A stretch of 64,000 nt of DNA from the NCBI GenBank assembly GCA_963921795.1, contig OY997647.1, positions 66,011,237 through 66,075,236 on the forward strand. Reading direction: 5' to 3'. Positions 13,268-25,817 of this stretch are shown here, one piece after another. Below the pieces are notes generated by a model, which worked only from the letters and a program-made list of their open reading frames with translations, ran no database searches and was not told the DNA's origin. The translations under genes were made by a program, and so were the position numbers. The stretch's first letter is position 1. Every line of letters starts with the position of its first letter. The DNA comes from Nannobrachium achirus (Eukaryota > Chordata > Actinopteri > Myctophiformes > Myctophidae).

Positions 13268-13539
13268 ATAGGTCGAGTCAACACTGAATTTCAACCACAG
13301 GTCGGGGCTGGCATACTCAACGAATCCCCAAAAGCATTTCCACTTCGACCCCTAGGGGGCGTCACAAACGCGCGAAACGTAACCGTTTCGTGCCAGAACG
13401 CGTTTTTCAGGGGGACCGACCCTCTCAAAACGAAACACGGACGACTCGGCGGACGGTCTCACGGTCCGAACCGCCGCACAAGGTCGCGCATTTAGCGAGC
13501 TGCAGGCACACTTGTCAAAATTGACTCTGTCAATTCTAG
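13268..13539 (+). mobile_element. HEL-A partial monomer, 5'-truncated
   Basis: It restarts at GTCGAGTCAACACTG and runs to the normal hairpin and CTAG (13536-13539). It overlaps in content with the truncated monomer on the left, so this is a junction of two partial copies rather than a simple insertion. Confidence 0.8.
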
Positions 13540-14481
13540 TATTGACTTTACAACCGCACTCTCTAAACTTCGGCACGCTACTCCTCCCACAGTTTTTGCA
13601 CCACACACTCGCGCCATATGTCAAAACGACCGGCTTACTCGGGAATCGTGTGCTAGTAACTTGCTAAGAGAAAGGTTCTATAGTTTAATTGATATTAATT
13701 TATTAGTGAATTAATTTTTCCCCATTGACTTATAATGGGACAATGCAAAAAGTCACATTCAAGTATTTTTCTCTCGCAAACCATAGGGGCTACAGTTTCA
13801 AACCTCGGAGAGGAGATTCATAATGATTTTAAGAATAAATCGAAAAATAATTACACCACTCATCCTCATGGTGGCGCTATAACGGCTCACTTTACGTTTT
13901 GCCCCGTAACTCTTGAACCGTAGATCGGAAAATGAAAATTGTTTTTTCCCTGGATTCCTTGGGTCAAGACGCATCTCCCCATATAGGCCACGCCCATTTG
14001 CGTATGGGTAGATTTTCCGCCATCTTGAATTTTCTCCAAAACACACTTTTTGCTCCTTTTCCCACATATTTTCTTCAAATGTCTTAAAAACCGGTACACA
14101 TGATCTATGCAGCCACGCGATAAACATAGTCAAAGGATATTTTGATAGTCCGTACCGTTCGTTCGTAACGCGCTTCCAAAGTTAGCGGGAGGGGCCCGTT
14201 TCGCAAACGATAGCCATAAATCACAAACAATAGGTCGAGTCAACACTGAATTTCAACCACAGGTCGGGGGTGGCATACTCAACGAATCCCCAAAAGCATT
14301 TCCACTTCGACCCCTAGGGGGCGTCACAAACGCGCGAAACGTAACCGTTTCGTGCCAAAACGCGTTTTTCACGGGGACCGACCCTCTCACAACGAAACGC
14401 AGGCGGTCCGAACCGCCGCACAAGGTCGCGCATTCAGCGCGCTGCAGGCACACTTGTCAAAATTGACTCTGTCAATTCTAG
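13540..14481 (+). mobile_element. HEL-A monomer 11 (last of array)
   Basis: 942 bp, with CTAG at 14478-14481. It starts with the TATTGACTTTACAA type 5' end. HEL-B begins at the next base. Confidence 0.85.
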
Positions 14482-16068
14482 TTTATTGTGGGCTCGCCTA
14501 TAAGGCGAGCACACTTTAGATATTGTCATTATTTACTAGGCAGGCAGTCAGTGCAAGTATCAAAAAACTTCGGTTCCTTTCTACTCCTACATACTTAGTG
14601 AGAAAATGAAAATAAAAACATCAATGTGTTCAGTTTACTGTGGCGAAGTGTGCTATTACTTTTTACAGCAATCGGCCAAATGGTGGCGCTGTAGGAAGCC
14701 TTCGAAAGTGCGATCTTTGAACAGGTATAGCTCATGCTGTGTTATACATACAGCCATGAAACCTGTATACACTTATGCGTCTCCTCATGCCGAACAACTT
14801 TTACCCTTTAACTTTTGACCTCTGACCTTTAGGTCTCCCACAATTCGGAATTATATGAAAAACAGTAAAAATCTATCTCCTCCTGGGATTTTTGCGATAC
14901 GCGCACAAAACTTTTTTCACATGAACTTTGGACCAATACGGTCAAACTAGTCTCGGCGGATTTCTTTTAAAGTGAAATATAATTTTTTAATAATTCAATC
15001 AATATTGCGGTTTTATGCAAATTATTCTTCGGCCTCTAAATCATACATGCAAAGTTACACGTTCATGGCATTTGGCAAAGATGTGGAGGGTTAGTCAAAG
15101 TATCACTGAAACCAATTTTATTCCAATCGGCCAAAGGGGGGCGCTATACGAAGCGTTTGAAAATTCAAACTTCAAACGGGCATAAGTCATGACTCGTTTC
15201 GTTTGAAGACATGCAACTTGTTACACGCGTGCTTTGACTCAAGCGGAAGACATCTGTGTCGTTGTTAAGTAAGCTCCGCCCTTCGATTTTCCGCCATTTT
15301 GAGCAGTTTGTAAAACGCGTAAATCCGCTTTTATTCTGGAATTTTCGCTCCACGTGCACAACACTTTTTTTACGTGAACTTTGGACCGATATCTAAAGAT
15401 CTGTCAGATCGGATTTCTTTAAAATTGAAACATGCTTTTTTAAATACATTCAATGAATATTGCAGTTTTATGCAAATTATTCTTCTGCCTCTAAATCATA
15501 CATGCAAAGTAACATGTTCATGGCATTTGGCAAAGATGTAGAGTGTTAGTCCAAATATCACTAAAACCAATCTTACCCCAATTGGCCAAAGGGGGGCGCT
15601 ATATCATTTTGAGCAGTTTGTGAAACGCTTAAACCCGTTAGGATTTTTTTTTTGTGCAATTTGCATGACACTTTCTACACACAATCTAAGGACCTTTATC
15701 TAATATGCCTATGAAGTGCACACACACAAAAAATAATAATAATGAATATAGCTGCAAGCAGCGATAAAGTGGCCAAAGCCAAAAACACCTCAAATCATGA
15801 ACACAGCCTGCAATGTGCGTGAAATCTTGCAAACACATTCCCAATAGGTCAAGGAACAGATACCACCCTTCTTACATTGGCCTGTTATAGCGCCACCAGC
15901 GGGTCAACTTTTGCACAACACATTTTTGGAACAAAATGGACCAATCTTTGACGTCAGTAACGTCAAAGAGAGCACTGCCTGCGATCTTGACATTTTGTAC
16001 TTTTATAGCCATTGTTTTCTGGCTTGAAGCGAGCCCACAATTGTTTCGAAGGAACAATATTTTTCTAG
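14482..16068 (+). mobile_element. HEL-B monomer 1 (Helentron-like, non-autonomous)
   Basis: 1587 bp. 5' end: GTGGGCTCGCC (14488-14498) pairs with GGCGAGCACAC (14504-14514) across a 5-base loop. Body: three diverged subrepeats, each with a GGCCAAA..GGCGCTRTA block (about 14656, 15123 and 15577), and one TATAGCGCCACC in the opposite sense near 15885. 3' end: GCGAGCCCAC (16029-16038), the hairpin ATTGTTTCGAAGGAACAAT, then T-rich sequence and CTAG at 16065-16068. Confidence 0.85.
15947..15967. promoter_or_regulatory. CRE-like palindrome in HEL-B monomers
   Basis: A perfect TGACGTCA octamer followed four bases later by a second ACGTCA half site, together an inverted repeat. The same block is in every HEL-B copy (for example 17499-17519, and near 19039, 20617, 22143, 23685 and 63842). 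TGACGTCA is the known CREB/ATF site. Use by the host is inference only. Confidence 0.4.
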
Positions 16069-17620
16069 TTATTTATCTATCAGGCAGGCAGGCAGTCATA
16101 TCAAGTATCAAAAAACTTCGGTTCCTTTCTACTCCTACATACTTAGTGAGAAAATGAAAATAAAAACATCAATGTGTTCAGTTTACAGTGGCGAAGTGTG
16201 CTATTACTTTTTACAGCAATCGGCCAAATGGTGGCGCTGTAGGAAGCCTTCGAAAGTGCGAACTTTGAACAGGTATAGCTCATGCTGTGTTATACATACA
16301 GCCATGAAACCTGTATACACTTATGCGTCTCCTCATGCCGAACAACTTTTACCCTCTAACTTTTGACCTCTGACCTTTAGGTCTCCCACATTTCGGAATT
16401 ATATGAAAAACAGTAAAAATCTATCTCCTCCTGGGTTTTTTTTGTTACGCGCACAAAACTTTTTTCACATGAACTTTGGACCAATACGGTCAGATTTATC
16501 TTGGTGGATTTCTTTTAAAGTGAAATATCATTTTTTAATAATTCAATCAATATTGCGGTTTTATGCAAATTATTCTTCGGCCTCTAAATCATATATGCAA
16601 AGTTACACATTCATGGCATTTGGCAAAGATGTGGAGGGTTAGTCAAAGTATCACTGAAACCAATTTTATTCCAATCGGCCAAAGGGGGGCGCTATACGAA
16701 GCGTTTGAAAATTCAAACTTCAAACGGGCATAAGTCATGACTCGTTTCATTTGAAGACATGCAACTTGTTACACGCGTGCTTTGACTCAAGCGGAAGACA
16801 TCTGTGTCGTTGTTAAGTAAGCTCCGCCCTTTGATTTTCCGCCATTTTGAGCAGTTTGTAAAACGCGTAAACCCGCTTTTATTCTGGAATTTTCGCTCCA
16901 CGTGCACAAAACTTTTTTTACGTGAACTTTGGACCGATATCTAAAGATCTGTCAGATCGGATTTCTTTAACATTGAAACATGCTTTTTTAAATAATTCAA
17001 ACAATATTGCATTTTTATGCAAATTATTCTTCTGCCTCTAAAACATACATGCAAAGTCACATTTTCATGACAAAATAGTGTAGAGGGTTAGTTCAAATAT
17101 CACTGAAACCAATCTTACCCCAAATGGCCAAAGGGGGGCGCTATATAATTTTGAGCAGTTTGTAAAACGCTTAAACCCGTTTTTATTCTAGGATTTTTTT
17201 TTGCAATTTGCATGAAACATTCTACACGCAATCTAAGGACCTTTAGCTAACATGCCTATGAAGTGCACACAAAAAAATTATAAAATAATAATAATAAATA
17301 TAGCTGCAAGCAGCGATAAAGTGTCCAAAGCCAAAAACACCTCAAATCATGAACACAGCCTGGGATGTGCGTGAAATCTTGCAAGCACATTCCCAATAGG
17401 TCAAGGAACAGATACCAACCTTCTCACATTGGCCTGTTATAGCGCCACCAGCGGGTCAACTTTTGCACAACACATTTTTGGAACAAAATGGACCAATCTT
17501 TGACGTCAGTAACGTCAAAGAGAGCACTGCCTGCGATCTTGACATTTTGTGCTTTTATAGCCATTGTTTTCCGGCTTGAAGCGAGCCCACTATTGTTTCG
17601 AAGGAACAATATTTTTCTAG
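16069..17620 (+). mobile_element. HEL-B monomer 2
   Basis: 1552 bp, ending in hairpin and CTAG (17617-17620). The 5' GCTCGCC hairpin is absent, replaced by a short TTATCTATCAGGCAGGCAGG tract. The body is colinear with monomer 1. Confidence 0.85.
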
Positions 17621-19159
17621 TTTATCTATCAGGCAGTCATATAGTAGACGGGAACTTCGGTTCCTTTCTACTCCTACATACTTAGTGAGAAAATGAAAAT
17701 AAAAACATCAATGTGTTCAGCTTACAGTGGTGAAGTGTGCTATTACTTTTTACAGCAATCGGCCAAATGGTGGCGCTGTAGGAAGCCTTCGAAAGTGCGA
17801 TCTTTGAACAGGTATAGCTCATGCTGTGTTTGAGGTACAGCCATGAAACCTGTATACACTTATGCGTCTCCTCATGCCGAACAACTTTTACCCTCTAACT
17901 TTTGACCTCTGACCTTTAGGTCTCCCACAATTCGGAATTATATGAAAAACAGTAAAAATCTATCTCCTCCTGGGATTTTCGCGATACGCGCATAAAACTT
18001 TTTTCACATGAACTTTGGACCAATGCGGTCAAACTAATCTCGGCGGATTTCTTTTAAAGTGAAATATAATTTTTTAATAATTCAATCAATAGTGCGGTTT
18101 TATGCAAATTATTCTTCGGCCTCTAAATCATACATGCAAAGTTACACGTTCATGGCATTTGGCAAAGATGTGGAGGGTTAGTCAAAGTATCACTGAAACC
18201 AATTTTATTCCAATCGGCCAAAGGGGGGCGCTATACGAAGCGTCTGAAAATTCAAACTTCAAACGGGCATAAGTCATGACTCGTTTCGTTCGAAGACATG
18301 CAACTTGTTACACGCGTGCTTTGACTCAAGCGGAAGACATCTGTGTCGTTGTTAAGTAAGCTCCGCCCTTTGATTTTCCGCCATTTTGAGCAGTTTGTAA
18401 AACGCGTAAACCCGCTTTTATTCTGGAATTTTCGCGTCACGTGCACAAAACTTTTTTTACGTGAACTTTGGACCGATATCTAAAGATCTGTCAGATCGGA
18501 TTTCTTTAACATTGAAACATGCTTTTTTAAATAATTCAAACAATATTGCATTTTTATGCAAATTATTCTTCTGCCTCTAAAACATACATGCAAAGTCACA
18601 TTTTCATGACAAAATAGTGTAGAGGGTTAGTTCAAATATCACTGAAACCAATCTTACCCCAAATGGCCAAAGGGGGGCGCTATATAATTTTGAGCAGTTT
18701 GTAAAACGCTTAAACCCGTTTTTATTCTAGGATTTTTTTTTGCAATTTGCATGAAACATTCTACACGCAATCTAAGGACCTTTATCTAACATGCCTATGA
18801 AGTGCACACAAAAAAATTATAAAATAATAATAATAAATATAGCTGCAAGCAGCGATAAAGTGTCCAAAGCCAAAAACACCTCAAATCATGAACACAGCCT
18901 GGGATGTGCGTGAAATCTTGCAAGCACATTCCCAATAGGTCAAGGAACAGATACCAACCTTCTCACATTGGCCTGTTATAGCGCCACCAGCGGGTCAACT
19001 TTTGCACAACACATTTTTGGAACAAAATGGACCAATCTTTGACGTCAGTAACGTCAAAGAGAGCACTGCCTGCGATCTTGACATTTTGTGCTTTTATAGC
19101 CATTGTTTTCCGGCTTGAAGCGAGCCCACTATTGTTTCGAAGGAACAATATTTTTCTAG
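17621..19159 (+). mobile_element. HEL-B monomer 3
   Basis: 1539 bp, with CTAG at 19156-19159. Its 5' end is the short TTATCTATCAGGCAG type. Confidence 0.85.
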
Positions 19160-20737
19160 TTGTGGGCTCGCCAGTACCTGGCGAGCACACTTTAGATATT
19201 GTCATTATTTATTTATTTATAAGTAGACGGGATTTTCGGTTCCTTTCTACTCCTACATACTTAGTGAGAAAATGAAAATAAAAACATCAATGTGTTCAGT
19301 TTACAGTGGCGAAGTGTGCTATTATTTTCTATAGCAATCTGCCAAATGGTGGCGCTGTAGGAAGCCTTCGAAAGTGCGATCTTTGAACAGGTATAGCTCA
19401 TGCTGTGTTATACATACAGCCATGAAACCTGTATACACTTATGCGTCTCCTCATGCCGAACAACTTTTACCCTCTAACTTTTGACCTCTGACCTTTAGGT
19501 CTCCCACAATTCAGAATTATATGAAAAACAGTAAAAATCTATCTCCTCCTGGGATTTTCGCGTCAAGTGCACAAAACTTTTTTCACATGAACTTTGGACC
19601 AATACCTATACAGTCTATGTGGTGAGAAGTTTGTACGTTAAACCATTAATTTTTAATAATTCAATTCATATTGCGGTTTTATGCAAATTATTATTCTGCC
19701 TCTAAATCAAACATGCAAAGTGTTACTTTCATGGCATTTGGCAAACATGTAGAGGGTTAGTCCAAATATCACTGAAACCAATCTTATTCCAATTGGCCAA
19801 AGGGGGGCGCTATACGAAGCGTTTGAAAATTCAAACTTCAAACGGGCATAAGTCTTGACTCGTTTCGTTTGAAGACATGCAACTTGTTACACGCGTGCTT
19901 TGACTCAAGCGGAAGACATATGTGTCGTTGTTAAGTAAGCTCCGCCCTTCGATTTTCCGCCAATTTGAGCAGTTTGTAAAACGCGTAAACCCGCTTTTAT
20001 TCTGGAATTTTCGCGTCACGTGCACAAAACTTTTTTTACGTGAACTTTGGACCGATATCTAAAGATCTGTCAGATCGGATTTCTTTAACATTGAAACATG
20101 CTTTTTTAAATAATTCAAACAATATTGCATTTTTATGCAAATTATTCTTCTGCCTCTAAAACATACATGCAAAGTCACATTTTCATGACAAAATAGTATA
20201 GAGGGTTAGTTCAAATATCACTGAAACCAATCTTACCCCAAATGGCCAAAGGGGGGCGCTATATAATTTTGAGCAGTTTGTAAAACACTTAAACCCGTTT
20301 TTATTCTAGGATTATTTTTGCAATTTGCATGAAACATTCTACACGCAATCTAAGGACCTTTATCTAACATGCCTATGAAGTGCACACAAAAAAATTATAA
20401 AATAATAATAATAAATATAGCTGCAAGCAGCGATAAAGTGTCCAAAGCCAAAAACACCTCAAATCATGAACACAGCCTGGGATGTGCGTGAAATCTTGCA
20501 AGCACATTCCCAATAGGTCAAGGAACAGATACCAACCTTCTCACATTGGCCTGTTATAGCGCCACCAGCGGGTCAACTTTTGCACAACACATTTTTGGAA
20601 CAAAATGGACCAATCTTTGACGTCAGTAACGTCAAAGAGAGCACTGCCTGCGATCTTGACATTTTGTGCTTTTATAGCCATTGTTTTCTGGCTTGAAGCG
20701 AGCCCACAATTGTTTCGAAGGAACAATATTTTTCTAG
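19160..20737 (+). mobile_element. HEL-B monomer 4 (intact 5' hairpin)
   Basis: 1578 bp, with CTAG at 20734-20737. The 5' end has GTGGGCTCGCC pairing with GGCGAGCACAC around a longer loop that itself extends the stem (CCAG/CTGG), so the stem is retained while the loop differs from monomer 1. Confidence 0.85.
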
Positions 20738-22263
20738 TGACAATATCTAACCGTCATATCAAGTTCTCCTCAAAACTTCGGTTCCTTTCTACTCCTACAT
20801 ACTTAGTGAGAAAATGAAAATAAAAACATCAATGTGTTCAGCTTACTGTGGCGACGTGTGCTATTACTTTTTACAGCAATCGGCCAAATGGTGGCGCTGT
20901 AGGAAGCCTTCGAAAGTGCGAACTTTGAACAGGTATAGCTCATGCTCTGTTATACGTACAGCCATGAAACCTGTATACACGTATGCGTCTCCTCATGCCG
21001 AACAACTTTTACGCTCTGACTTTTGACCTCTGACCTTTAGATCCCTCAGAATTTGGAATTATATGAAAAACAGTAAAAATCTATCTCCTCCTGGGATCTT
21101 TGCGATACGCGCATGAAACTTTTTTCACATGAACTTTGGACCAATACGGTCAAACTAGTCTCGGCGGATTTCTTTTAAAGTGAAATATATTTTATTAATA
21201 ATTCAATCAATGTTGCGGTTTTATGCAAATTATTCTTCGGCCTCTAAATCATACATGCAAAGTTACACGTTCATGGCATTTGGCAAAGATGTGGAGGGTT
21301 AGTCAAAGTATCACTGAAACCAATTTTATTCCAATCGGCCAAAGGGGGGCGCTATACGAAGCGTTTGAAAATCCAAACTTCAAACGGGCATAAGTCATGA
21401 CTCGTTTCGTTTGAAGACATGCAACTTGTTACACGCGTGCTTTGACTCAAGCGGAAGACATCTGTGTCGTTGTTAAGTAAGCTCCGCCCTTCAATTTTCC
21501 GCCATTTTGAGCAGTTTGTAAAACGCGTAAACCCGCTATTATTCTGGAATTTTCGCGTCACGTGCACAAAACCTTTTTTACGTGAACTTTGGACCGATAT
21601 CTAAAGATCTGTCAGATCGGATTTCTTTAACATTGAAACATGCTTTTTTAAATAATTCAAACAATATTGCATTTTTATGCAAATTATTCTTCTGCCTCTA
21701 AATCATACATGCAAAGTCACATTTTCATGGCATTTGGCAAAGATGTAGAGTGTTAGTCCAAATATCACTAAAACCAATCTTACCCCAATTGGCCAAAGGG
21801 GGGCGCTATATCATTTTGAGCAGTTTGTGAAACGCTTAAACCCGTTAGGATTTATTTTTGCAATTTGCATGAAACATTCTACACACAATCTAAGGACCTT
21901 TATCTAAAGTGCACACACAAAAAAAAAATAATAATAATGAATATAGCTGCAAGCAGCGATAAAGTGGCCAAAGCCAAAAACACCTCAAATCATGAACACA
22001 GCCTGCAATGTGCGTGAAATCTTGCAAGCACATTCCCAATAGGTCAAGGAGCAGATACCACCCTTCTTACATTGGCCTGTTATAGCGCCACCAGCGGGTC
22101 AACTTTTGCACAACACATTTTTGGAACAAAATGGACCAATCTTTGACGTCAGTAACGTCAAAGAGAGCACTGCCTGCGATCTTGACATTTTGTACTTTTA
22201 TAGCCATTGTTTTCTGGCTTGAAGCGAGCCCACAATTGTTTCGAAGGAACAATATTTTTCTAG
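20738..22263 (+). mobile_element. HEL-B monomer 5 (inverted scrap at 5' end)
   Basis: 1526 bp, with CTAG at 22260-22263. It starts TGACAATATCTAA, the reverse complement of the TTAGATATTGTCA that normally follows the 5' hairpin, so a small piece of the 5' region is inverted here. Confidence 0.82.
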
Positions 22264-23804
22264 TTTATCTATCAGGCAGGCAGGCAATCAGTAGACGGGA
22301 TTTCGGTTCCTTTCTACTCCTACATACTTAGTGAGAAAATGAAAATAAAAACATCAATGTGTGCAGTTTACAGTGGCGAAGTGTGCTATTATTTTTTACA
22401 GCAATCGGCCAAATGGTGGCGCTGTAGGAAGCCTTCGAAAGTGCGAACTTTGAACAGGTATAGCTCATGCTGTGTTTAAGGTAAAGCCATGAAACCTGTA
22501 TACACTTATGCGTCTCCTCATGCCGAACAACTTTTACCCTCTAACTTTTGACCTCTGACCTTTAGGTCTCCCACAATTCGGAATTATATGAAAAACAGTA
22601 AAAATCTATCTCCTCCTGGGATTTTTGCGTTACGCGCATGAAACTTTTTTCACATGAAATTTGAACCTATATCTTCACAGTCTATGTGGTGAGAAGTTTG
22701 TACGTTAAATAATGATTTTTTAATAATTCAATGTATATTGCGGTTTTATGCAAATTATTCTTCGGCCTCTAAATCATACATGCAAAGTTACACATTCATG
22801 GCATTTGGCAAAGATGTAGAGGGTTAGTCAAAGTATCACTGAAACCAATTTTATTCCAATCGGCCAAAGGGGGGCGCTATACGAAGCATTTGAAAATTCA
22901 AACTTCAAACGGGCATAAGTCATGACTCGTTTCGTTTGAAGACATGCAACTTGTTACACGCGTGCTTTGACTCAAGCAGAAGACATCTGTGTCGTTGTTA
23001 AGTAAGCTCCGCCCTAAGATTTTCCGCCATTTTGAGCAGTTTGTAAAACGCGTAAACCCACTTTAATTCTGGAATTGTCGCGTCAGGTGCACAAAACTTT
23101 TTTTACGTGAACTTTGGACCGATATCTAAAGATCTGTCAGATCGGATTTCTTTAAAATTGAAACATGCTTTTTTAATAATTCAATCAATATTGCATTTTT
23201 ATGCAAATTATTCTTCTTCCTCTAAAACATACATGCAAAGTCACATTTTCATGACAAAATAGTGTAGAGGGTTAGTTCAAATATCACTGAAACCAATCTT
23301 ACCCCAAATGGCCAAAGGGGGGCGCTATATAATTTTGAGCGTTTTGTAAAACGCTTAAACCCGTTTTTATTCTAGGATTTTTTTTGCAATTTGCATGAAA
23401 CATTCTACACGCAATCTAAGGACCTTTATCTAACATGCCTATGAAGTGCACACAAAAAATAAAATAAAATAATAATAATAAATATAGCTGCAAGCAGCAA
23501 TAAAGTGGCCAAAGCCAAAAACACCTCAAATCATGAACACAGCCTGGGATGTGCGTGAAATCTTGCAAGCACATTCCCAATATGTCAAGGAACAGATACC
23601 AACCTTCTCACATTGGCCTGTCATAGCGCCACCAGCGGGTCAACTTTTGCATAACACATTTTTGGAACAAAATGGACCAATCTTTGACGTCAGTAACGTC
23701 AAAGAGAGCACTGCCTGCGATCTTGACATGTTGTGCTTTTATAGCCATTGTTTTCTGGCTTGAAGCGAGCCCACAATTGTTTCGAAGGAACAATATTTTT
23801 CTAG
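22264..23804 (+). mobile_element. HEL-B monomer 6 (last of array)
   Basis: 1541 bp, with CTAG at 23801-23804. The array ends here and the next sequence is a left-truncated hAT MITE. Confidence 0.85.
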
Positions 23805-23811
23805 TATTATA

Positions 23812-24010
23812 ATTTATATCTGCAAAGTAACTAGTAACTAAAGTTTTCAAAAATTGTAGTGGGGTAAAAGTACAATATTTGGAACCGAGATTTAGTGAAG
23901 TAGAAGTAAAAGTATTGGAAATTGGAACTACTCAAGTAAAGTACAAATAGCTCAAAAGTGTACTTAAGTACATTACTTAAGTAAATGTACTTAGTTACTT
24001 TACACCACTG
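23812..24010. mobile_element. hAT-type MITE, left-truncated
   Basis: It contains the characteristic stretch of repeated AAGTAC/GTACTT words of a common teleost MITE and ends TTACTTTACACCACTG. The left terminal repeat is missing where HEL-B ends. Confidence 0.7.
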
Positions 24011-24026
24011 CATCTTCTGTAAAGCA

Positions 24027-24116
24027 TTACCCCGAATTAGAGTTCGGAAAGCTGCACGTCGTAAAGTTGGAACTCTCAGACAAAAGGTTTGGTGGTCGGA
24101 GACAGTATGGACAGGC
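24027..24116 (+). pseudogene. Orphan coding-like fragment, copy 1
   Basis: About 90 bases that resemble 60649-60740 at the nucleotide level and in one reading frame. Here the frame reads PELEFGKLHVV, then LSDKRFGGRRQY. The other copy reads PEFEFGKLHIG, then LSDERFSGRRQY. The product is unknown to me. The left flank is a MITE end and the right side has no continuing frame of note, so it is a scrap of a gene or of an unrecognised element. Confidence 0.35.
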
Positions 24117-24350
24117 CTTTAAGTTAAGGCATAAGAGCTGATACTTAGGACAATAAAAATGACCATGTACTCAAGATCCGGCCAGGACATACCTAGAGTT
24201 ATGTTTATAATTTTATCTTTGATTCAAAATCAGAATTTGTGTATGCTCTTGGGAAAAGGGCATACAGCTTTCCCCATGTCATCATGTATATTAAATATTC
24301 AAGGTATTGCTTCAAACCTTTTTTTGTTTCTTTTTTCCTTCTTTTTTCCC
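24117..24350. other. Unassigned sequence
   Basis: Nothing recognisable apart from a T-rich stretch at about 24320-24350. Confidence 0.4.
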
Positions 24351-24405
24351 TCACAATGCGTCGTGGGGCAACGCATTGTGAGCTTGTAGATCTGCTGTTT
24401 TCAAG
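24351..24405. repeat. Dispersed hairpin repeat, copy b
   Basis: TCACAATGCGTCG is followed by its complement and by GTGAGCTTGTAGATCTGCT. This is half of the longer hairpin seen at 28325. Confidence 0.75.
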
Positions 24406-24641
24406 GGATTTGTATACATTTTATAGATTTGAAAACATTTTAAATGGGACATTATGCACAATGAATACTTTCTAATTTTGGTACTTTACGTTGCTCCCCA
24501 GTTTGGCCTTGTGCCCCTCCAAAAAATGGCATTACCCGAGGCCACAGTGGCCTTAAAAGAGATATGGGCCTTTTGCAATAAGAGCTCCCACCAAACCTCT
24601 CCTGAAACTCACAATCAGTGGTGGGAAAAGTAGGCTACTCT

Positions 24642-24658
24642 ACCCTAACCCTAACCCT
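24642..24658. repeat. Short CCCTAA tract
   Basis: Two to three telomere-type repeats in CCCTAA orientation. Confidence 0.7.
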
Positions 24659-25308
24659 TTGTATTTCAAAGTATCAATACCACAATACAGAGACAGAAAA
24701 AGACGGTCATTGATACACAAATACATTAAAAGCCTCAAATTGCAACTCAAGATTCTTTAATATGTTGAATCTAGAGTTGCAACACCAACCATTGACAGCC
24801 CATGCATCTCAAACATGGCAACCTCTTAAAATGCACTGTCCCTTTAAGGGTGGCCATTTTGACTGCAAACAGCTTTGGCCAGAATTTGAGTGTTTGTTGT
24901 GTACCTGGAAGCATGAGGTGTTTTGAGTTGATCTCCACCGGGTAATCCAGTGGGAGCCTTGAATCTACTGACTGGGTATGTTTTGGTATTTTGTTGTATT
25001 TTAGTCATGCTGCTATATGTTGTGTAATGTAATGAATCTGTATTGAGGGGTAACCATATGTAGGCTAGTATGCTATCTGTTGTAGAAGGACAACTAACCA
25101 ACCTAACCTAGCCTACTACTTTTCACTGTTTTTCCAACCTTGCCCATAGTAGGCCTATATAGACTGGCTTTTATCAGATTGTGTTTGTTGTGCTAAGGGC
25201 ATATTGCATGGTTTGGATTCTGTTTGCTGTAGTTACTTAAATTACTTTATTTGATGTTGGTTTTGTGTTATATTTTAATTTGATGAGTTTATTTGCTGTG
25301 TATGTTTA
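24659..25308. other. Unassigned sequence
   Basis: No recognised repeat or gene. Short frames only. Confidence 0.4.
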
Positions 25309-25316
25309 GTTTAGAG

Positions 25317-25510
25317 CAGTGGTTCTCAACCTGTGGGCACAGGGGTAGTCTCAGATGTGCAGCATTGTTTTCTCTTTCAACAGTAAACAAACCAACATAA
25401 AGTTTAAGTGTATGGAGGGTATCTGCACATTTCTAAAGTGACTATTTAAGGACCCCGGTTAAAATATGATTATTCTGGGGGTCACGGCCTGAAAAGGTTG
25501 AGAACCCCTG
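25317..25510. mobile_element. hAT MITE with intact 8-bp target duplication
   Basis: 194 bp with ends CAGTGGTTCTCAACC and GGTTGAGAACCCCTG, flanked on both sides by GTTTAGAG (25309-25316 and 25511-25518). Perfect 8-bp target duplications are typical of hAT transposition. There is no coding sequence. Confidence 0.93.
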
Positions 25511-25741
25511 GTTTAGAGAGGACCCAGTAGTCCCTGAAGCCTTCACATCCACTTTTAGCATCATGATTTCCCACAGATATAATAAACCCTTTTCCCTTCA
25601 GTATTTTAACATTCTTTTTCTACATAAACTTGACATAACTTTTGTTACATCAGCCTCTGGTTCTGTTCATTCTGAACCCATACCTAATAGACCAGGGGCC
25701 GGAAGCCTTTTTGACATTAAGTGCCATGTTTCTATGTTCTT

Positions 25742-25817
25742 GATAGTCAGTGTGCCATGTCAACATTTAGTTTAATTATGATAGTCAGTGTGCCATGTCA
25801 ACATTATGTTTAATTAT
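25742..25817. repeat. 2 x 38-bp tandem repeat
   Basis: Two near-identical copies beginning GATAGTCAGTGTGCCATG at 25742 and 25780, inside what looks like an old hAT-type remnant. Confidence 0.85.

Noticed and set aside
1764-14133. Many minus-strand frames of 65-111 codons with similar peptides in the HEL-A array
   Set aside because: They repeat because the monomer repeats. The frames carry differing starts and stops, overlap terminal hairpins, and have no known domain.
1318-14481. HEL-A array as a centromeric-type satellite
   Set aside because: Each monomer has defined 5' and 3' transposon-like ends with hairpin and CTAG, and some monomers are of another length class. A tandem rolling-circle element explains this better.
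15165-23850. Recurring 61-64-codon frames in HEL-B monomers
   Set aside because: Same reason: they are shadows of the noncoding repeat, and several lie across the CRE-like palindrome.
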